64,000 nucleotides of DNA, taken from positions 65,004 through 129,003 of the forward strand of contig NZ_LMRA01000023.1 of NCBI RefSeq assembly GCF_001424705.1, in the 5' to 3' direction. Origin of the DNA: Methylobacterium sp. Leaf465. GTDB taxonomy: Bacteria; Pseudomonadota; Alphaproteobacteria; Rhizobiales; Beijerinckiaceae. The notes under the pieces were generated by a model. It searched no databases and had not been told where the DNA came from. It saw only the letters and a program-made list of their open reading frames with translations. Of this stretch, positions 1 through 8,626 are shown one piece after another. Position 1 is the stretch's first letter. Each line of letters starts with the position of its first letter. Both the position numbers and the translations under genes were made by a program.

Positions 1-246
1 GGGCGCCTCTCCACTCGGGTCCAGGTGGTGGCTGTGACTCACGCGCCGCAGGTGGCGGCGCGGGCGGAGACGCACTTCCTGATCGCCAAGGACCCCGTGA
101 AGGGCAGCGACCGGGTCGCCACCCGGGTCGCCTCCCTCGAAGCTCCCGCGCGTCGCGAGGAGATCGCCCGGATGCTGGCCGGCGCGACGGTGACCGACGA
201 GGCCCGGGCCGCGGCTGCGCGCCTGCTTCAGGCGGCCGACGTCTGA
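1..246 (+). CDS. recN: DNA repair protein RecN, C-terminal fragment
   Basis: The reading frame is open from the first base, so the gene starts upstream of the window and only the last 81 codons are seen. The fragment begins RLSTRVQVVAVTHAPQ, the end of the SMC-like ATPase head; the VTHAPQVAARA stretch is the D-loop/H-loop region and the tail EEIARMLAGATVTDEAR is typical of RecN. RecN is an SMC-family protein recruited to double-strand breaks, where it helps recombinational repair and is commonly SOS-induced. Its promoter lies outside the window. The call rests on the C-terminus only but the motif is distinctive. Confidence 0.9.
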   Translation, partial: GRLSTRVQVVAVTHAPQVAARAETHFLIAKDPVKGSDRVATRVASLEAPARREEIARMLAGATVTDEARAAAARLLQAADV

Positions 247-366
247 GCGTAACGGCGCGGCGCAGCCTTTAACGGTTCCTTAACCATGTTGGGCGACACT
301 CGTTGAACGGCGAGTGTGCTCCATTTCGGCGCCGGCGTTGGATCGCTCGAACGAGGGACTGAGACG

Positions 367-576
367 TTGGACCAGAGAGTTTGCGACGGCGAGATGCGGG
401 AGGACACGACGCATGCGTGTCAGCCCAACCTGCCCGACGACACGCGGTACCGTCTCGGAACCGCGCTGCGATCGATCTACGAAGAAACCTGCGACACCCT
501 GCCGATCCCGGACAGCCAGATCGATCTCCTCCTGCGCCTGAGGCACAAGGAGCGGGACCTGCGGCGGCTCGACTAG
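367..576 (+). CDS. NepR-like anti-sigma factor
   Basis: A 69-residue protein whose C-terminal half fits the NepR pattern: PDDTRYRLGTALRSIYEE, then PIPDSQIDLLLRLRHKE (compare IGxxLRxxYxxxxxxPVPDRFLDLLxxLExKE). NepR sequesters the alphaproteobacterial general-stress sigma factor EcfG until phosphorylated PhyR takes it away. I chose the TTG at 367 because GAGGGA lies about 8 bases upstream. An ATG at 316 in the same frame would add 17 residues and an ATG at 394 would shorten it, both with weaker ribosome sites. No phyR, ecfG or stress histidine kinase is adjacent, so this may be a second NepR paralogue. Family membership is fairly sure; the partner is unknown. Confidence 0.65.
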   Translation: MDQRVCDGEMREDTTHACQPNLPDDTRYRLGTALRSIYEETCDTLPIPDSQIDLLLRLRHKERDLRRLD

Positions 577-583
577 GGGTCTA

Positions 584-826
584 CTACCAGCGCCGCGCAT
601 TGGGCTGCCGCTTGTACTCGGCGGCGCGGATCTGGGTGAGGACGCGGTCGAGGCTGAGGAGCAACACCTTCTCGTCGTCGGCCGCCTGATCCACGGCCAC
701 TTGGCCCGGGCCGAACTGCCGGCGCAACTGCACCAACGACAATTGGCGTTCCAGATCCTCGCGCTGCGCATGCAGGTCAAGGAAGGCGGCCTCGTCGGCA
801 TCGATGGCAGTCGTCGGCTCCGTCAC
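584..826 (-). CDS. Small hypothetical protein, helical
   Basis: An 80-residue acidic, Leu/Gln/Arg-rich protein with no signal peptide or membrane segment. The stretch AFLDLHAQREDLERQLSLVQ looks like an amphipathic helix that could form a coiled coil. The start is GTG at 826, supported by a ribosome site (GAGAAGG) about 9 bases upstream. It is convergent with the NepR-like gene, only 7 bases apart, and follows gcrA on the same strand. I do not recognise the family; coding is supported by the ribosome site and by tight packing. Confidence 0.55.
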   Translation of the reverse strand: MTEPTTAIDADEAAFLDLHAQREDLERQLSLVQLRRQFGPGQVAVDQAADDEKVLLLSLDRVLTQIRAAEYKRQPNARRW

Positions 827-915
827 GGCTCGTCACCTTCTCTCGCCGGTCGGGGACCGGCGACGAAGATCAACGCGCGAAGTCCCGAAACCGTGCCGCG
901 CTCGCGCGCGACGGA

Positions 916-1437
916 TCAGCGAAAGCCGCCGACGCGCCGGTCTCGCTTGCGCTCGGCGGCCGGCTGGTAGGCGATCTGTGCGTGGGCGGTGCAGTAGGGC
1001 AGGCCGGTGATCGAGCGGTCGCCGCAGTAGTGGAAGTCGGGCGAGGTCGGATCGCCGATGGGCCACCGGCACATCGATTCCCGCAGGTCCATGATCGTCA
1101 CGCGACGGGAGATCGTCAGGGCCACGGGCTGCACCACGGCCGGTGCGGCTGCGGGAGCCGCGAAGGCAACGGGAGCTTCGTCGAGGTCCGGGGCCACGAT
1201 CGCGGGCGCCACGACCTCCAGCTCCGGCTCGCGCACGACCTTGCGGGGCGATACGCCGGGCGTCTCGGCCGCCTTGACGCGGCCCGACAGGCCGAGCCGG
1301 TGGACCTTGCCGATCACTGCGTTGCGGGTCACGCCGCCGAGCTGCGTCGCGATCTGGCTGGCGCTCAGGCCATCCTCCCACAGCCGGCGCAGGAGATCGA
1401 CCCGCTCGTCCGACCAACCCGGGACCGTTTCCGTCAT
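916..1437 (-). CDS. gcrA: GcrA cell-cycle regulator
   Basis: A 173-residue protein. Residues 1-50 carry the GcrA helix-turn-helix (GWSDERVDLLRRLWEDGLSA, then TRNAVIGKVHRLGL). A central Ala/Pro/Val-rich linker follows, and the C-terminal module contains CRWPIGDP and YCxxH-type residues (FHYCGDRSITGLPYC). In Caulobacter GcrA binds sigma-70 RNA polymerase and activates promoters holding CcrM-methylated GANTC sites, controlling S-phase genes. It is confined to alphaproteobacteria, which helps place the organism. The start is ATG at 1437 with a strong ribosome site (GGAGGGGG). Length and both ends match the family. Confidence 0.95.
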   Translation of the reverse strand: MTETVPGWSDERVDLLRRLWEDGLSASQIATQLGGVTRNAVIGKVHRLGLSGRVKAAETPGVSPRKVVREPELEVVAPAIVAPDLDEAPVAFAAPAAAPAVVQPVALTISRRVTIMDLRESMCRWPIGDPTSPDFHYCGDRSITGLPYCTAHAQIAYQPAAERKRDRRVGGFR

Positions 1438-1748
1438 AGCCCCCTCCGAAATCGCCCGCTTCCGTCCGTTCGGCTCACGTGACGCCCCTGCACCGGGCCT
1501 GCGGCGCCGAGATCAAGACCGTCATCGCAGGAAGGACAGCGGCCCCCCGGCCGTCGATGTGCGAACCGTACAGGACGCCGAGACGCCGAGGCAAGTGCGG
1601 GCAGGATCAGGCCCCGGCACCCCGCTCACCTGTCCACCGGCAAAGGCCGAGCTGCCGCGCGCCGGCCGGCCTCGCCCGTGCGGCCCGGATAAGCTAGAGC
1701 GGCGGCTCCGTGCCCTCCCGTCCGCCCCCTGACCCCCTGCGAGTGTTC
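1438..1748. other. Intergenic region between gcrA and gph
   Basis: About 310 bases separating two divergent genes. It contains the gcrA ribosome site next to 1437 and presumably both promoters. It is GC-rich, and I see no hairpin, repeat or small coding sequence that I can support. A GTG at 1710 in frame with gph is a possible longer start for that gene. Confidence 0.5.
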
Positions 1749-2429
1749 ATGACCGCCCTGCCGCCCATCGCCGTCTTCGACCTCGACGGAACCCTGGCCG
1801 AGACCGCCGGCGACCTGATCGGCACCCTGAACGTGATCCTGCGCCGCGAGGGCCTCCAGGCCCTGCCCCTCGAACAGGCCCGGGACATGATCGGGGCAGG
1901 CGCCAAGGCCCTGATCCAGCGTGGCTTCACCACGGCCGGCGAGCCGCTGTCGACCGAGCGGCTGGAGGCGCTGTTCTCGGACTTCATCGCCCATTACGGC
2001 GACCATCTCTGCGAGCAGTCGCACCTGTTCCCCGGCGTGGTCGAGGCTCTGGACGCCCTGCGCGCCCGCGGCTTCCTTCTCGCCGTCTGCACCAACAAGT
2101 ACGAGGGCCAGGCCGTGCGCCTCCTCGAACTCCTCGGGGTGGCCGACCGCTTCGCGACCATCTGCGGCCGCGAGACCTTCCCGTACTTCAAGCCGGATCC
2201 GCGCCACATCACCCTGACCGTCGAGCGTGCCGGCGGCGATCCGGCCCGGGCCGTGATGGTGGGGGATTCCCGCGCCGACATCGATGCCGCCAAGGCTGCC
2301 GGGATCCCGGTGGTGGCGGTGCCCTTCGGCTACACCGACCTGCCCGTGACGGAGCTCGGCCCGGACCGGGTTATCGCCCATTTCGACGATCTCGGCGCCG
2401 CCGTGGAGGCCCTTCTCCCCGCCGCCTGA
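1749..2429 (+). CDS. gph: Phosphoglycolate phosphatase, HAD family
   Basis: A 226-residue HAD hydrolase. Motif I is VFDLDGTLAET (nucleophile and acid aspartates at residues 11 and 13), motif II is the Thr in VCTNK, the Lys in FKPDP is motif III, and motif IV is VMVGDSRADIDAAKAAG. The alpha-helical cap lies at about residues 20-90, as in Gph. It would hydrolyse 2-phosphoglycolate from oxygenase activity or from repair of 3'-phosphoglycolate DNA ends. I took the ATG at 1749; a GTG at 1710 would add 13 residues of low-complexity sequence. Substrate is inferred from overall similarity; related HAD enzymes act on other sugar phosphates. Confidence 0.85.
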   Translation: MTALPPIAVFDLDGTLAETAGDLIGTLNVILRREGLQALPLEQARDMIGAGAKALIQRGFTTAGEPLSTERLEALFSDFIAHYGDHLCEQSHLFPGVVEALDALRARGFLLAVCTNKYEGQAVRLLELLGVADRFATICGRETFPYFKPDPRHITLTVERAGGDPARAVMVGDSRADIDAAKAAGIPVVAVPFGYTDLPVTELGPDRVIAHFDDLGAAVEALLPAA

Positions 2430-2452
2430 TGCGAGCGACGGTTGCGGACCAC

Positions 2453-2481
2453 GAAAAAGGGCCGCCCCACGGGGCGGCCCT
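2453..2481 (-). terminator. Intrinsic terminator of the DUF4142 gene
   Basis: A perfect 11-bp stem (AGGGCCGCCCC at 2458-2468, GGGGCGGCCCT at 2471-2481) closes on a 2-base loop. On the minus strand it is followed by TTTTT (complement of 2453-2457), the usual layout of a rho-independent terminator. It lies 26 bases past the stop of the minus-strand gene at 2507. From the plus strand it could also end gph, but there the U-tract is missing. Confidence 0.85.
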
Positions 2482-2506
2482 CTCTCATTCCGACGTGGCG
2501 TGCCGG

Positions 2507-3223
2507 TCAGTTGATCCGGTCGGCGAGGTTGGCCGAGTGGGCGTGCTCGCCGGCGATGTACGGCAGCGCCTGGTTGGCGAACTCACGACCCTGCGCGTTG
2601 TCGCCGTTGCGGGCGTAGGAGGCGTAGAGGCCGAGGGTGCGGGCGTCCGAGTTGGCCTGCTGGTCGACGTAGGTGCGGTCGAAGTCGCGGCCCGCGCGGG
2701 CGGACTTCAGACGGTCGATGCGGCCCTGGCCCTCGGCGCCGATGGCGACGCGGCGGCCCGGCTCCGAGGGGCTGTTGTCGACGAGGCCGACGCCGCCGAG
2801 GACGCCGCCCACGACGCGTTGGGCGATGGTGGCCGAGATCGTCACCGGGGCGAGGACGACGCCGATCGGGTTGTCGAGGCGGGTCTCGAAGGGCTGGGTG
2901 TCGGACACGACGGTGCCGCCGGCGGTCAGCGAGGTGCCCTCGGGCAGCAGCGCCTGGGTGGTGGCCTTACGCTCGACCAGAACGTTGTGGGCGTACTGAC
3001 GGACGCGCGGGTTGCGCGAGCGCTCCAGGGCGATGCGGCTCGACTCGATGCTGACGGCATCCGAGCGCAGCGCCGCGGCGCGGAAGTCGGAGGTGTCGGT
3101 CACGGTCGGCTGGTTGTCGCCGAATTGCGGCGCGACGCGGAACGACAGGGGCTCCTGGGCGAGCGCCGGAGTGGCGAGGGCGGCGACCGACAGGCCGAGG
3201 GCGGCGAGGAGGGACTTGGTCAT
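2507..3223 (-). CDS. Secreted DUF4142 (ferritin-like) protein
   Basis: A 238-residue protein starting MTKSLLAALGLSVAALA with a signal peptide probably cut after ALAQ (near residue 23). The mature part has the helical DUF4142 arrangement: RNPRVRQYAHNVLVERKATT, then a later helix pair with YVDQQ and FANQALPYIAGEH. DUF4142 proteins are predicted four-helix bundles of the cell envelope; many are stress-associated, but no reaction is known. I chose ATG 3223 because the signal peptide begins there; the frame stays open upstream without protein-like sequence. It is a single-gene unit ending in the terminator at 2453-2481. Confidence 0.75.
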   Translation of the reverse strand: MTKSLLAALGLSVAALATPALAQEPLSFRVAPQFGDNQPTVTDTSDFRAAALRSDAVSIESSRIALERSRNPRVRQYAHNVLVERKATTQALLPEGTSLTAGGTVVSDTQPFETRLDNPIGVVLAPVTISATIAQRVVGGVLGGVGLVDNSPSEPGRRVAIGAEGQGRIDRLKSARAGRDFDRTYVDQQANSDARTLGLYASYARNGDNAQGREFANQALPYIAGEHAHSANLADRIN

Positions 3224-3651
3224 GGCAGGGTCTCTTTCCGGGGCGCCCGCACGGCGCCGTTCTTGTTGATCGTTTGCGGTGCGGCAACACGCGGCCCAAG
3301 CGGGCGTTCCACCCTGCGTCGCATTGGAGCATTGCGTTCGGAGGGGTGTCATTCCGCCGGCCCGACTCCAAAGCGGCGCCGTTCCCCGAGGGGGGATGCC
3401 GGTGCGCCCGTCGGATGTCGCGTCCGCCGGCGCGGGGCACCGCAGCGCGCCGCCCTCCGCGATCAAGACCGGCGACCCGGACGCCATGGTCCACTACCGG
3501 TTCGACGGACCGACCGTCGCGCGGCAGCTGCGGATCAACCGGGGGGCCTGGCCCGTCGTACGGATCGCCGCCGAACCGGCTCCTGGTCCGTGTCGCCGAT
3601 CTCGCCGCCGGGCTCGGCCGGACCCGAGGCGGAGGCGGCGCGAGGCACCTC
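3224..3651. other. Intergenic region, no gene seen
   Basis: About 430 bases between the DUF4142 gene and the 3' end of polA. The sequence is GC-rich and open in several frames, but none has a ribosome site or protein-like composition. The promoter of the DUF4142 gene should lie near 3240-3330. I see no repeat or convincing terminator for polA here. Confidence 0.5.
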
Positions 3652-6600
3652 TCAGTGCGCTTCCTCCCAGTTCAGGGCGGCCCGGGCCTCGACCACCAGG
3701 GGCACCCGCAGGGTCAGGGCGGGGGCGGGGGCGTCGACCATGATGCGGGTGATCACCGGCAGGGCCTTCTCGACCTCGTCCTCGGGCGCCTCGAACACGA
3801 GTTCGTCGTGCACCTGCAGGAGCATGCGCACGTTGAGGCGCTCGGCCCGGAGCGCTTCCTCCATGCGGATCATCGCCCGGCGGATGATGTCGGCGGCCGA
3901 GCCCTGGATCGGGGCGTTGATGGCCTGACGCTCGACGGAGGCGCGCTCGTTGGGATTGTTCGAGCGGATCTGCGGGTAGTGGCAGACCCGGCCGAACAGG
4001 GTGGTGACGTAGCCGAGATCCCGGCAGCGGCGCTTGGTGTCGTCGATATAGGCGCGGATGCCGGGGAAGCGTTCGAAATACTGCTTGATGAAGGCCCCGG
4101 CCTCCTCGCGGCCGATGCCGAGGCGGTCGGCGAGGCCGAAGGCCGAGATGCCGTAGATGATGCCGAAATTGATGGTCTTGGCGCGCCGGCGCAGGTCCGG
4201 CGTCATCTCGGCGAGCGGCACACCGAACATCGCGCTGGCGGTGGCCGCGTGGATGTCGATGCCGTCCGCGAAAGCCTGGCGCAGCTGCGGGATGTCGGCG
4301 ATGTGGGCGAGGAGGCGCAGTTCGATCTGGCTGTAATCGGCCGAGATCAGGCGGTTGCCCTCCGCCGCCACGAAGGCGCGGCGGATGCGGCGCCCTTCTT
4401 CCGTGCGGATCGGGATGTTCTGCAGGTTCGGCTCGGAGGAGGAGAGCCGGCCGGTGGTGGTGGCGGCCAACGAGAACGAGGTGTGGACCCGGTCGGTCTC
4501 GCGGTCCGCATGCTGCTGCAGCGAGTCCGTGTAGGTGGATTTCAGCTTGGCGAGCTGGCGCCATTCGAGGATCTTCTTCGGCAGGGGGTGCCCGGCCTGG
4601 GCCAGCTCCTCGAGCAGGGTCGCGGGCGTCGCCCACTGGCCCGAGGGCGTCTTCTTGGCGCCGGGCAAGCCCATCTTGCCGAACAGGATGTCGCCGATCT
4701 GCTTGGGCGAGGAGACCTGGAATCTCTCGCCCGCATCCTCCTGGATCTCCTCCTCCAGGCGCACCAGGATCTGGGAGAAGTCGCCGGACAGGCGGCTCAG
4801 CATGTTGCGGTCGACGCGGATGCCCTGCCCCTCCATCCGGGCGATCACCGGCACCAGCGGGCGCTCCAGGGTCTCGTAGACGGCGACGCGCTTCTCGGCC
4901 ACGAGCCGCGGCTTCATCATGCGCCAGAGGCGCAGGGTGACGTCGGCATCCTCGGCCGCGTAGGCGGTGGCCTTGTCCAGCGCCACCCGGTCGAAGGTGA
5001 TCTTGGCCCGGCCGGTGCCGGCCACGTCCGAGAAGGTGATGGGCTGGTGTCCGAGGTGGCGGCGGGCGAGCTCGTCCATGCCATGTCCGCCCTTGCCGGC
5101 ATCGAGCACGTAGGAGATCAGCATGGTGTCGTCGAAGGGCGTCACGCGGATGTCGTAGCGGGACAGGACGGCGAGATCGTATTTCAGGTTCTGGCCGACC
5201 TTCAGCACGCCGGGATTTTCAAGGAGCGGCTTCAGGCGCTCGATCACCACCTTCGCGTCGATCTGGCCCGCCGCCGGCTGGAACGCCTCCGAGGCCGCCT
5301 TGGCGTCGCCGAACAGGTCTCCGTCCGCGCCCTTGACGGGCTCCTGGTGCCGGAGCGGGATGTAGGCCGCCCGTCCCGGCGCGACGCAGAGGGAGACGCC
5401 CACGAGGTTGGCGTGGTTGGCGTCCAGCGAATCCGTCTCGGTGTCGACGGCGATGACGCCGGCCTCCTCGGCCTCGGCGATCCAGGCGTCGAGTTGCTCG
5501 ACGGACTGAATCGTCTCGTAGGCGGCCGTGTCGAAGGGCTTCACCGCCTCCGCCGCCCGCGCCGCCACGAGGCCGGCGGGGGTCGGCTCGGAGGGGCCGC
5601 GGGGCTTGGGCGCGACGTCGGGCAGGCCGAGATCGGCGAAGGGATCGACCTCGCCGCTCGGCGCGCCGGACGCGGTCTCGGGATCGACCGGCACGGGATC
5701 ACCGTGGGCATCGGGGAAGAACGGGGCGTCGGGCGCGGGCTTGCGGTTCGGCAGCAGCGCCGGGTCGGGCTGCACCGCCTCCGGGTCCACGTGGAGCATC
5801 TGGGCGATGCGCCGGGTCAGGGTGTTGAACTCCATCGCCTTGAGGAAGCCGACGAGTTTCTGCGGATCGGGCTTGGGCAGGCGCAGGTCGTCCAGCGGCA
5901 CCGGGAGGGGCACATTCTCCTCCAGCGCCACCAGCTTTCGCGAGAGCCGAGCCTGATCGATGCTGGCGAGCAGGGTTTCGCGGCGCTTGGGCTGCTTGAT
6001 CTCGGCGGCGCGATCGAGCAACGCGTCGAGGCTGCCGTATTCCTTGATGAGCGCGGCCGCCGTCTTCAGGCCGATGCCGGGCACGCCCGGCACGTTGTCC
6101 GAGGTGTCGCCGATCAGCGCCAGGGCGTCGCCGATCTGCTCGGGGGTGAGGCCCTCCCACTTGGCGATGATCGCATCGCGGTCGAGGTTGCGCTCGGGCC
6201 GGTAGCCGGGCTTGCCCTTGGCGCCGGACTCGAAGTCGTAGAACCGCACCAGGGGGCCGACGAGCTGCATCAGGTCCTTGTCGGAGGACACGATGATGAC
6301 GCCGGCGCCCCGCGCCTCGGCCTGGCGCGAATAGGTGGCGATGAGGTCGTCGGCCTCGTAGCGGATGAGCTCGATCGGCTGCAGGCCGAAGGCCCGCACG
6401 GCGTCGCGCATCAGCGGCATCTGCCGCTTGAGGTCGTCCGGCGCGTCCGGCCGGTGGCCCTTGTAGTCGGGAAACAGCTCCTTGCGGAACGAGCCCTCCG
6501 ACTTGTCGAACACGATGGCCAGATGCGTCGGCATCACCCCGGCCGCGCCCTCCTGCACGAACTGGGCGATCTTGGTGCAGAACAGCCGCACCGCCCCGGT

Positions 6601-6744
6601 GGGCAGGCCGTCCGACGGCCGGGTGTTGTACTTCTGGTCCTGGTTGATCGACTGGAAGTAGGCGCGAAAAATGAACGAAGAGCCGTCGACCAGGATGAGC
6701 TGATCGCCGGGGCCGACGGGCTTTTCGGAGGAGGAAGCGGTCAT
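3652..6744 (-). CDS. polA: DNA polymerase I
   Basis: A 1030-residue enzyme with all three domains. The N-terminal 5'-nuclease starts LILVDGSSFIFRAYFQ. The central 3'-5' exonuclease keeps its acidic residues (AVDTETDSLD, GQNLKYDLAVL, YAAEDADVTLRL), so proofreading should be intact. The C-terminal polymerase has motif A (SADYSQIELRLLAHI), motif B (RRRAKTINFGIIYG) and motif C (LLQVHDELVFE). It fills gaps in excision repair and removes Okazaki primers. I chose ATG 6744; an in-frame TTG at 6771 would add nine residues. The linker between 5'-nuclease and exonuclease (about residues 310-410) is long and Pro/Ala-rich, as is common in alphaproteobacteria. Confidence 0.97.
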   Translation of the reverse strand: MTASSSEKPVGPGDQLILVDGSSFIFRAYFQSINQDQKYNTRPSDGLPTGAVRLFCTKIAQFVQEGAAGVMPTHLAIVFDKSEGSFRKELFPDYKGHRPDAPDDLKRQMPLMRDAVRAFGLQPIELIRYEADDLIATYSRQAEARGAGVIIVSSDKDLMQLVGPLVRFYDFESGAKGKPGYRPERNLDRDAIIAKWEGLTPEQIGDALALIGDTSDNVPGVPGIGLKTAAALIKEYGSLDALLDRAAEIKQPKRRETLLASIDQARLSRKLVALEENVPLPVPLDDLRLPKPDPQKLVGFLKAMEFNTLTRRIAQMLHVDPEAVQPDPALLPNRKPAPDAPFFPDAHGDPVPVDPETASGAPSGEVDPFADLGLPDVAPKPRGPSEPTPAGLVAARAAEAVKPFDTAAYETIQSVEQLDAWIAEAEEAGVIAVDTETDSLDANHANLVGVSLCVAPGRAAYIPLRHQEPVKGADGDLFGDAKAASEAFQPAAGQIDAKVVIERLKPLLENPGVLKVGQNLKYDLAVLSRYDIRVTPFDDTMLISYVLDAGKGGHGMDELARRHLGHQPITFSDVAGTGRAKITFDRVALDKATAYAAEDADVTLRLWRMMKPRLVAEKRVAVYETLERPLVPVIARMEGQGIRVDRNMLSRLSGDFSQILVRLEEEIQEDAGERFQVSSPKQIGDILFGKMGLPGAKKTPSGQWATPATLLEELAQAGHPLPKKILEWRQLAKLKSTYTDSLQQHADRETDRVHTSFSLAATTTGRLSSSEPNLQNIPIRTEEGRRIRRAFVAAEGNRLISADYSQIELRLLAHIADIPQLRQAFADGIDIHAATASAMFGVPLAEMTPDLRRRAKTINFGIIYGISAFGLADRLGIGREEAGAFIKQYFERFPGIRAYIDDTKRRCRDLGYVTTLFGRVCHYPQIRSNNPNERASVERQAINAPIQGSAADIIRRAMIRMEEALRAERLNVRMLLQVHDELVFEAPEDEVEKALPVITRIMVDAPAPALTLRVPLVVEARAALNWEEAH

Positions 6745-6792
6745 CGATCGATCAACGAAAGGAGGGGGCAAATGGCGACGTCGCCGCGAAGA

Positions 6793-7137
6793 TCATTGGT
6801 CGGACCGTAGTTCGTTCCGGCATACCGTGAGTAGGTCAGGCAATGCCTCATGGACGGTCCCGCACAGAAGCTTTGCCGAGACACGCTCATATCGATGCCG
6901 ATAGACGTTCCCCGAGTCCGCGATCTGCCGCCATGGGATATGGACGTTCCGGAGTCGGGTTTCCTCGTCGACGCGCCGACTCGCCTCCGAGATGATATCC
7001 AGGCAGCGCGTCACGCCGTAGAGTAGAAGCCGGTTGCTGGCGAAATCTTCGAAGCTCAGGTCCGCAGTGAAATCCTGAGCCGCTTCAACATTTTCGATGA
7101 TGCCGAGCAGGGCGCGGCGGCCCCGCTCAGAAAGCAT
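6793..7137 (-). CDS. HepT-like HEPN ribonuclease toxin (DUF86), variant motif
   Basis: A 114-residue all-helical protein of the HEPN/DUF86 family, the toxin half of HepT-MntA systems. The usual catalytic motif is RX4-6H followed by XY. Here the region reads WRQIADSGNVYRHRYERV: His81 and Tyr83 are kept but Gly76 stands where the Arg is expected. Other DUF86 members with G-N-x-x-R-H seem to exist, so this may be a subfamily rather than a dead copy. The gene overlaps the nucleotidyltransferase upstream by 11 bases (7127-7137), so the two are translated together. Base composition is lower in GC than the flanks, which fits a mobile module. Confidence 0.8.
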   Translation of the reverse strand: MLSERGRRALLGIIENVEAAQDFTADLSFEDFASNRLLLYGVTRCLDIISEASRRVDEETRLRNVHIPWRQIADSGNVYRHRYERVSAKLLCGTVHEALPDLLTVCRNELRSDQ

Positions 7138-7423
7138 GGATCGCGTCGCGCTCGGCTCCGGGGCGTACGTGAGGCTTCAGCACCGAGCGGGTTGCGACAT
7201 CCACTTCGACAGGGAACAGATCGGCGATGAACCCGACGACGCCGACGTACCCGTAGACATCCCGGATGGTGGTCTCGTCGATGTCGATCATGACATCGAG
7301 GTCGCTTGCCGCATGCGCCTCGCCACGCGCGACGGAACCGAATAGGGCGGCATGCAGAACGCCCCGTTCGCGCAACTCGGCCTCGTGCGCGCGAAGAATC
7401 TCAAGGGCGGTGCTGCGATCCAT
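7127..7423 (-). CDS. MntA-like minimal nucleotidyltransferase antitoxin
   Basis: A 98-residue minimal nucleotidyltransferase. The active-site motif GSVARGEAHAASDLDVMID is an exact GSX10DXD; a further Asp in EVDVATRSVL is the expected third acid. In the characterised systems MntA uses ATP to AMPylate the Tyr of the HepT RX4HXY motif, silencing the RNase. That Tyr is present in the partner. It is the first gene of the two-gene unit and the start codon of hepT lies inside its end. The role as antitoxin is by family and context. Confidence 0.82.
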   Translation of the reverse strand: MDRSTALEILRAHEAELRERGVLHAALFGSVARGEAHAASDLDVMIDIDETTIRDVYGYVGVVGFIADLFPVEVDVATRSVLKPHVRPGAERDAIHAF

Positions 7424-7468
7424 ACCGCGACCGTACTGGAAATCAGACCTGAGCTGAAGGGCTCCCCC

Positions 7469-8626
7469 TCACGTCGCCGCCCCCACCGTATCGGCCATCC
7501 GGGCGTCGCGGGTGCCGAGCGGCTGCTCGGGGCCGCGGGTGGTATCGGCCTCGGTCTGGTGCTCCATCTCGGCGTTGATCTCGGCGCCGATGAGCACGAT
7601 CGTGGTGGAGATCCAGATCCAGGTCATGAAGCCGATCACGGCACCCAGCGAGCCGTAGGTCTCGTTGTACTTGCCGAAATTGGCCACGTACCAGGAGAAG
7701 CCCAGCGAGGTGATGAGCCAGGCCACGGCGGCCAGGGCGCTGCCCCAGGTCACCCAGCGCCAGCGCGGGGCGTCGCGGCTCGGGCCGTAGCGGTAGAGAA
7801 GGGCGAGGCCGCCGAGCACCGCGGCGAGGAGCACCGGCCAGCGCAGCAGGGCGATGTACCAGGCCTCCGAACTCAGCCCGATGATGTTGATCGCCGCCGG
7901 CACCACCACGATCCCGACCAGCGCCAGGATGATGAACAGCAGCGCGCCGCCCGTGAAGGCCAGCGAGCGCAGGTTGAGCCAGACGAAGCTGCGCGTCTCG
8001 CGTTCCTCGTAGACGATGTTCAGGGCGGAGAAGACCGCCTTCATGCCGCCGTTGGCGCTCCACAGCGACAGCACGATGCCAGTGAAGAAGGTCAAGCCGA
8101 GGGTGGTGTCGCCCTTGGCGGCGATGCGTTTGACCTGCTCGCCGACGATGTCGAGGGCCCCGGAGGGGATGACACCCTGCAGGCTCTGCAGGTGCTCGTT
8201 GATGGTGGCCACGTCCGCCACGAGCCCGTAGCACGAGACCAGGGCGGCGATGGCGGGGAAGATCGCCAGGAGCACGTAGAAGGTCACGCCGGCTGCGACC
8301 GAAACGATGTTGTTCTCCGAGACGTCGTGGAATGCCCGCATCCCGATATCCTTCCAGCCCTTCGCCGGGATGTCGGACGGCGTGCGCGCGCCGCGGCCGC
8401 GCTCGGGCTCGGCGCTGGCCACCCGGCGGGCCTCGGTGCCGGCATGGGACGGGGAGGGCTGGCGGGTCGGATCCTTCGGCATCGCCTGGGCCGGTGCCGT
8501 CCCTCCGGCCCGACGCGGGAGCGCGACGAAGCCGAGAAGTGCGGTGGCGAGGGCCACGGTCCAGAGGGTCGAGTTTCGGGTCTCGACTGCATTGGGTGCA
8601 GTCGAATGCTCGTTCGGTGAGGTCAT
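7469..8626 (-). CDS. YihY/BrkB-family inner-membrane protein
   Basis: A 385-residue membrane protein. The N-terminal 95 residues are a single hydrophobic segment (WTVALATALLGFVAL) and a long Pro/Arg/Ala-rich linker; then the YihY core begins KGWKDIGMRAFHDVSENNIV, with GVTFYVLLAIFPAIAALVSC and about five more membrane helices to residue 350. YihY proteins are widespread polytopic proteins; they are not RNase BN as once proposed, and the transport role is unsettled. The start ATG 8626 is the first giving a sensible N-terminus; longer frames upstream read as noise. Divergent from the antiporter gene at 8973. Confidence 0.85.
   Translation of the reverse strand: MTSPNEHSTAPNAVETRNSTLWTVALATALLGFVALPRRAGGTAPAQAMPKDPTRQPSPSHAGTEARRVASAEPERGRGARTPSDIPAKGWKDIGMRAFHDVSENNIVSVAAGVTFYVLLAIFPAIAALVSCYGLVADVATINEHLQSLQGVIPSGALDIVGEQVKRIAAKGDTTLGLTFFTGIVLSLWSANGGMKAVFSALNIVYEERETRSFVWLNLRSLAFTGGALLFIILALVGIVVVPAAINIIGLSSEAWYIALLRWPVLLAAVLGGLALLYRYGPSRDAPRWRWVTWGSALAAVAWLITSLGFSWYVANFGKYNETYGSLGAVIGFMTWIWISTTIVLIGAEINAEMEHQTEADTTRGPEQPLGTRDARMADTVGAAT

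Noticed and set aside
3274-6810. 1178-codon plus-strand open frame
   Set aside because: It is antisense to polA. High GC keeps opposite frames open; the residues (Gly/Arg/Asp/His-rich) show no fold.
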